Shown: one piece after another, positions 8,120 to 10,882 of the stretch
Position numbering within the stretch: position 1 is the first letter of the stretch
Layout of the letters: every line of letters begins with the position of its first letter
Assembly: GCA_002493515.1 (NCBI GenBank)
Contig: DKYZ01000071.1
Span: forward strand, 1,497 to 12,378
DNA length: 10,882 nt
Source: Porphyromonadaceae bacterium UBA7087
GTDB lineage: Bacteria > Bacteroidota > Bacteroidia > Bacteroidales > Muribaculaceae
Direction of reading: 5' to 3'
Made by a program: the position numbers and the translations under genes
The notes under the pieces: generated by a model
What the model was told of the DNA's origin: nothing
Seen by the model: only the letters and a program-made list of their open reading frames with translations
The model's database searches: none

Positions 8120-9064
8120 TCAGAACTCCACGATGAAGCATCCGCACGAGTATCCTCCGCCGAAGACCATCAGGGCAGCCTTGTCGCCCTTTTCGAAATC
8201 GTCCTTGTGCTGCACGAGGACAAGAGGGGCTGAAGCCGAGCCCGTGTTGCCGAGCTCCTCGATGTTGTTGAGGAAGTCATCCATACCAAGGTCGAGCTGA
8301 TGGGCCACCTGGGCCACGATTCTCTTGTTGGCCTGATGGCAGATGAATCTCTTTATGTCGGTATGGTTCAGGCCGGTCTTCTCAAGCGAATGCCTGAGGG
8401 CGTGGATCATATATCGGCATGCGTGGATGAAGACGTCGCGTCCGTCGGGCATCACGATTCCGTCTTCCGCCGGACGCAGCCTTACTCCGCCGGTGCCTTT
8501 GCCTATGTGGCCGAGGCCTTCGGTGTAGACATCAAGAATCTTTATGTCGCTTTCGCTGACCCTTTCCTTTGATATGAAATAAGCCACTGCGGCGTCACCC
8601 CAGAGATGTCCGCTCTTAGGGTCCTCCGGATTGCTGTAGTATGTATTCTTCTCGCTGCATATCAGCAATGCCCTGGAGGCCTTTCCCATTGCGAAATATC
8701 CCTCCACGACCTCAAGGCCATTGATGAATGAGCTGCAGGCTGACGAAACATAAAGAGCCTTGGCTCCCGATATTCCATATTCGCGCTGGGCCACGTGGGC
8801 CGTGGTTGCCACCGTGTCGTAGACGCTATAGAAAGCGGCCACAATCAGGTCGACGTCTTTTATATCGTAAGGGAGTCCGGGAATGGCGTTCTCAATCGCC
8901 TCGAGCGCCATTGTGTCGGCATTCTCGTCGTCGGCTGCCTTGGAGCGGGTCTGTATCCCGGTGCGCTGGTAGATCCAGTCCGGGGTAAGGCCGTTGATGG
9001 CCTCGAAGCTCTCGTTGGTCACTCGCTCTTTGGGCACATAAGCGCCCATGCTGTTGATATACAT
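8120..9064 (-). CDS. fabH: 3-oxoacyl-ACP synthase III (FabH-type KAS III)
   Basis: KAS III enzymes condense an acyl-CoA primer, commonly acetyl-CoA, with malonyl-ACP to start fatty-acid synthesis. The 314-residue length is standard. The Cys-His-Asn catalytic triad is visible as C110 in SSACSSF, H243 in CHQANKRI and N273 in GNTGSAS, within two residues of the E. coli positions. W30 and R34 in DWIYQRTGI match the CoA-binding Trp and Arg, and R248 in HQANKRI matches the ACP-docking Arg. The fold end (FGGGYSCGCFIVEF) is typical. Several stretches look less like housekeeping FabH, for example the LWGDAAVAYF region (154-163) and the acidic segment around residue 45. This could therefore be a paralogue with a different primer preference rather than the only FabH of the cell. 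It lies 40 bases after the TetR gene and 82 before fabG. No recognisable Shine-Dalgarno precedes the ATG. Confidence 0.88.
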   Translation of the reverse strand: MYINSMGAYVPKERVTNESFEAINGLTPDWIYQRTGIQTRSKAADDENADTMALEAIENAIPGLPYDIKDVDLIVAAFYSVYDTVATTAHVAQREYGISGAKALYVSSACSSFINGLEVVEGYFAMGKASRALLICSEKNTYYSNPEDPKSGHLWGDAAVAYFISKERVSESDIKILDVYTEGLGHIGKGTGGVRLRPAEDGIVMPDGRDVFIHACRYMIHALRHSLEKTGLNHTDIKRFICHQANKRIVAQVAHQLDLGMDDFLNNIEELGNTGSASAPLVLVQHKDDFEKGDKAALMVFGGGYSCGCFIVEF

Positions 9065-9104
9065 ATTAGATACGTTCTATATAGTGGGTACCGTCCTGTC
9101 GGGC

Positions 9105-9689
9105 TTATCTTTTAATAATACCGTTGAGGATCACATTGGTCATATAATCCTTCAGCATCGTCTTGTCGATGCCGAAATCGGAGAGATTGTCTCTTATATA
9201 AGGCACATCAAGTCCGCCGATAGCCTGAGTCAGAATCACCGCGCACCTGTAGGGGTCTTCTATCTCGAAGCGACCCTCCTTTATCCCCTCCTCGAGAATA
9301 TACCTCAGCATTGCGATCTCCTTCTTGGAAATGATGCTGCGGGCGCGGTCTACCTTTCTGACGTCGCGGAAGAAACCGGCGCGCAGCGATCCGTTGCGCC
9401 TCACGATTTCCTTCATCGTCTCGAAGCGGCAGCCTATATACTCACGCAGCTTCTCGTCGGCGGAGATGGGGCGTGCCACGATTATCCGGAGATTTCGGAG
9501 CAGCTGGTCGGTCTCGCTTTCTATCACGGCGTTAAAGATCTCCCGTTTGCTCTTGAAATAGGTGTAGATGGTGCGCCGACCTTTTTCCGAGGCGGAGGCG
9601 ATGTCGTTCATCGTCGTGTTCTCCACCCCCTTGCGGGCGAAAAGCTGGCGCGCCACCTCTATGAATTTATCTCGTGTCTTGGATACCAT
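9105..9689 (-). CDS. TetR/AcrR-family transcriptional regulator
   Basis: This 194-residue protein has the usual TetR layout: an N-terminal helix-turn-helix (about residues 8-52) and a larger ligand-binding, dimerising C-terminal domain. The DNA-binding part carries the characteristic ARQLFARKGVENTTMNDIA segment followed by GRRTIYTYFKSKREIF, where the YxYFxSK pattern marks the end of the recognition helix. The C-terminal domain diverges too much to predict a ligand. It is the first gene of the minus-strand run and lies only 40 bases before the KAS III gene, so control of that gene and of fabG, perhaps in response to an acyl-CoA or fatty acid, is the natural hypothesis; that is inference. A consensus -7 element overlapping a perfect palindrome lies about 55-65 bases upstream of the start and could allow autoregulation. 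The ATG at 9687-9689 fits the N-terminus expected of the family. Confidence 0.93.
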   Translation of the reverse strand: MVSKTRDKFIEVARQLFARKGVENTTMNDIASASEKGRRTIYTYFKSKREIFNAVIESETDQLLRNLRIIVARPISADEKLREYIGCRFETMKEIVRRNGSLRAGFFRDVRKVDRARSIISKKEIAMLRYILEEGIKEGRFEIEDPYRCAVILTQAIGGLDVPYIRDNLSDFGIDKTMLKDYMTNVILNGIIKR

Positions 9690-9742
9690 CTGCTGTTTTA
9701 TGGGTTAAGAGCCCCGGGGGCAAGTTGCACACTTTTTATAAG

Positions 9743-9756
9743 TTTGCGCAAAATTA
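9743..9756 (-). promoter_or_regulatory. Candidate TetR-gene promoter -7 element overlapping a palindromic operator
   Basis: Positions 9749-9756 read TAATTTTG on the minus strand, an exact match to the Bacteroidetes -7 consensus TAnnTTTG. No matching -33 TTTG lies about 19-21 bases upstream. Positions 9743-9752 are the perfect palindrome TTTGCGCAAA, so the downstream half of the -7 element and the likely transcription start sit inside it. A repressor bound there would block initiation, which suits TetR-type autoregulation. The leader would be about 50 nt. Sequence matches are direct; the operator role is inferred. Confidence 0.45.
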
Positions 9757-9892
9757 GCAATTTTTTCCTAATCTCACCCCATGTCGGCCGATTTATTTTA
9801 ATTCCAGTCTTCATTTACTCCTGATCATCCTTGGATTCCCTGACCTAATATCTGTCGCCTCCCATCATCAATCATAAGCAAATAACTATATT

Positions 9893-9921
9893 TTACAAAA
9901 TTCCGTTGAAATATTTTGTAA
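9893..9921. repeat. 9-bp inverted repeat in the divergent control region
   Basis: TTACAAAAT at 9893-9901 and ATTTTGTAA at 9913-9921 are perfect inverted copies separated by 11 bases, so equivalent positions are 20 bases apart, close to two turns of the helix. The right arm contains the -33 TTTG of the promoter proposed for the plus-strand gene. Further half-sites follow: ACAAA at 9925-9929, TTTGT at 9932-9936, and TTACAAAA again at 9970-9977. This may be an operator cluster; chance is a real alternative because the region is AT-rich. Confidence 0.4.
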
Positions 9922-9945
9922 TCAACAAATTTTTGTGTAACTTAG
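9915..9945 (+). promoter_or_regulatory. Candidate Bacteroidetes-type promoter for the secreted-protein gene
   Basis: TTTG at 9915-9918, a 19-base spacer and TAACTTAG at 9938-9945 match the TTTG / TAnnTTTG arrangement with one mismatch, in the -7 element. Transcription would begin near 9952, giving a leader of about 35 nt before the ATG at 9987. An alternative with two mismatches is GTTG 9905-9908 with AATTTTTG 9928-9935. The rest of 9690-9986 holds the TetR-gene promoter and no gene that I can support. Confidence 0.5.
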
Positions 9946-9986
9946 TGGCGGAAACCTAAATCTACAACCTTACAAAACCCGTAGTT

Positions 9987-10682
9987 ATGAAAAGAACTCT
10001 ACTATCTTTACTGATTCTGGCAGCGGCGCTGGCTCCGTTCCAGGCACTCAGTGCCGAAAACTCTCCAAGACAAGAGAGTGCCACAACATCCGGCTGTAAA
10101 GGCCTCAGCTTTGACTCTCCCGCCCTTCCTGAGGACGGCGGCTCTACGGAGCCCGGCGACCAAGACGGCTTTAAGCTTGACTATAACGACGGTATCCTGA
10201 CAGTCACCATGTACAACGCATATGGAGATTGCGGCGCTACTTTTAACCAGTTTCTTGAAATCGTGGGCGACACCATTGTGTACTCCGTTGAATATATCGA
10301 TGGAATGGCAGATTGTATGTGCTTTTTCGACATCAGCTCGACATACTCGGGCATCGAGCCGGGAAGATACATATTCCTGGGCTACGAAATTTTCCTTGAA
10401 GAGGGATATTCCGAAATTTTCAAGGAAGGGAGACCGTCTTCCGTTACAACCACGAAGGTAAGCAAGAACTCCATCACAGTATCTGATACTACCGTCACGG
10501 CTAACGGCAACGGCCCTGTAACACTATGCATATTCGACTCCGAGGGCCGTTTAATCAGCTATTTCAAGGGGAAGGAAACTGTTCGGGCTGACATTTCATC
10601 TCTTCCCGCAGGATGGTACGTAGCAAAAGCATCATCTGACTCCGGGAATCTAAATGAGAGCCGATTGCTGATTAGGAAATAA
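9987..10682 (+). CDS. Secreted protein of unknown function with type IX-like C-terminal sorting domain
   Basis: I do not recognise a named family for this 231-residue protein. Residues 1-23 form a clear Sec signal peptide: MKR, a leucine/alanine-rich core, then LSA before Glu24. There is no lipobox cysteine at the cleavage point, so it is unlikely to be a lipoprotein. A polar, acidic linker (about 24-62) leads to a compact core with four of the mature protein's five cysteines early in the chain (C37, C82, C110, C112), the last two in DCMCFFDIS, followed by GIEPGRY. Residues about 178-231 look like a type IX secretion (Por) C-terminal sorting domain: a short strand with FDSEGRLI, then DISSLPAGWYVAKA and a basic LLIRK end. 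This suggests passage through the outer membrane and cell-surface attachment or release, if the organism has the system. It is monocistronic, with its own candidate promoter and a strong hairpin after the stop. Similarity to the sorting domain is by pattern only. Confidence 0.85.
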   Translation: MKRTLLSLLILAAALAPFQALSAENSPRQESATTSGCKGLSFDSPALPEDGGSTEPGDQDGFKLDYNDGILTVTMYNAYGDCGATFNQFLEIVGDTIVYSVEYIDGMADCMCFFDISSTYSGIEPGRYIFLGYEIFLEEGYSEIFKEGRPSSVTTTKVSKNSITVSDTTVTANGNGPVTLCIFDSEGRLISYFKGKETVRADISSLPAGWYVAKASSDSGNLNESRLLIRK

Positions 10683-10696
10683 GCATTACTTTCCTA

Positions 10697-10731
10697 TTCA
10701 CCCCGGTTATTGGCGTAATAACCGGGGTGAA
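10697..10731 (+). terminator. Perfect 15-bp hairpin after the secreted-protein gene
   Basis: TTCACCCCGGTTATT (10697-10711) pairs base for base with AATAACCGGGGTGAA (10717-10731) around a five-base GGCGT loop. It begins 15 bases after the TAA stop and separates this gene from the tRNA promoter. There is no immediate U-run on the plus strand, so it is not a textbook intrinsic terminator, but a stem this long and GC-rich at a gene end most likely ends or protects the transcript. Positions 10732-10819 after it are AT-rich with no gene. Confidence 0.7.
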
Positions 10732-10819
10732 GCATAAGAAAGAGCATAAATTCAATAAAATTTTATTATCCTTATTTTCAGCAACTTATAAGACATTATC
10801 AAAAAAAGTCCCAGATTTA

Positions 10820-10851
10820 TTTGGTGGATTCGGAAAAAGGTCGTAACTTTG
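10820..10851 (+). promoter_or_regulatory. Consensus promoter for the initiator tRNA gene
   Basis: TTTG at 10820-10823, a 20-base spacer and TAACTTTG at 10844-10851 match both Bacteroidetes promoter elements exactly. CACC follows the -7 element. Transcription starting around 10858 would leave only about ten bases before the tRNA 5' end, as expected for a stable-RNA gene. This is the clearest promoter in the window. Confidence 0.8.
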
Positions 10852-10867
10852 CACCCGTAAATGACAC

Positions 10868-10882
10868 CGCGGGGTGGAGCAG
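10868..10882 (+). tRNA. Initiator tRNA-fMet, first 15 bases only
   Basis: CGCGGGGTGGAGCAG is the start of bacterial initiator tRNA: the acceptor strand CGCGGGG, then TG and the D-arm beginning GGAGCAG. The leading C, which stays unpaired with A72, is the hallmark of the formyl-methionine tRNA. The anticodon and the rest lie beyond the window, so identity rests on this 5' segment and on the consensus promoter just upstream. Confidence 0.8.

Noticed and set aside
9711..9721. Short GC palindrome GCCCC-G-GGGGC in the TetR-gene leader
   Set aside because: Five-base arms with a single central base cannot form a stable hairpin loop, and the position suggests no clear role.
9048..9824. 258-codon plus-strand frame across the TetR gene and the divergent region
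   Set aside because: It is antisense to a well-supported TetR gene, has no start context and ends in non-coding AT-rich sequence.
10754..10767. Palindrome AATAAAATTTTATT between the hairpin and the tRNA promoter
   Set aside because: It consists only of A and T in an AT-rich gap, so it is easily due to chance; no second copy was noticed.
1..10882. Mobile elements, CRISPR arrays, phage or defence modules
   Set aside because: No transposase, integrase, spaced direct repeats or effector-like genes were seen; gene content is core metabolism and DNA/RNA maintenance.

Overview
The window looks like a chromosomal housekeeping segment from a member of the Bacteroidales. The base composition and the secreted protein with a type IX-like C-terminal domain suggest a gut Muribaculaceae-like lineage, but that family assignment is inference. 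The main sequence evidence is the promoters: several fit the Bacteroidetes pattern TTTG, about 19-20 bases, then TAnnTTTG. The clearest lies upstream of a tRNA gene at the right edge. Start codons lack strong Shine-Dalgarno sequences, which is also usual in this phylum.

Positions 1-9689 carry seven genes, all on the minus strand. In transcription order (right to left) they are a TetR-family regulator (9105-9689), a KAS III condensing enzyme (8120-9064), a FabG-type 3-oxoacyl-ACP reductase (7291-8037), IspD of the MEP isoprenoid pathway (6576-7274), the helicase RecG (4425-6575), a DEAD-box helicase with a DbpA-like RNA-binding tail (3017-4348), and pyruvate:ferredoxin oxidoreductase NifJ (1-2925, C-terminus cut off by the window edge). 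IspD and RecG are directly abutted. FabG and IspD are 16 bases apart, and the remaining gaps are 40-92 bases. A 14-bp hairpin sits between the KAS III and FabG genes, and nifJ has its own candidate promoter. The block is therefore better read as overlapping transcription units than as one uniform operon.

Positions 9690-9986 form a divergent intergenic region. The TetR gene has a consensus -7 element that overlaps a perfect 10-bp palindrome. The plus-strand gene has a plausible promoter whose -33 element lies in one arm of a 9-bp inverted repeat. That gene (9987-10682) encodes an exported, cysteine-containing protein of unknown function whose C-terminus resembles a type IX secretion sorting domain. 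It ends in a perfect 15-bp hairpin. The window closes with a consensus promoter and the first 15 bases of an initiator tRNA.

Functionally, the TetR-KAS III-FabG set looks like a regulated fatty-acid chain initiation and reduction pair that shares a transcript with an essential isoprenoid gene and with nucleic-acid helicases. NifJ supplies acetyl-CoA and reduced ferredoxin in anaerobic metabolism. I saw no mobile element, CRISPR array, toxin-antitoxin pair or defence module, and nothing I would call a new biological system. The least-explained parts are the secreted protein with its control region and the TetR/KAS III/FabG arrangement.
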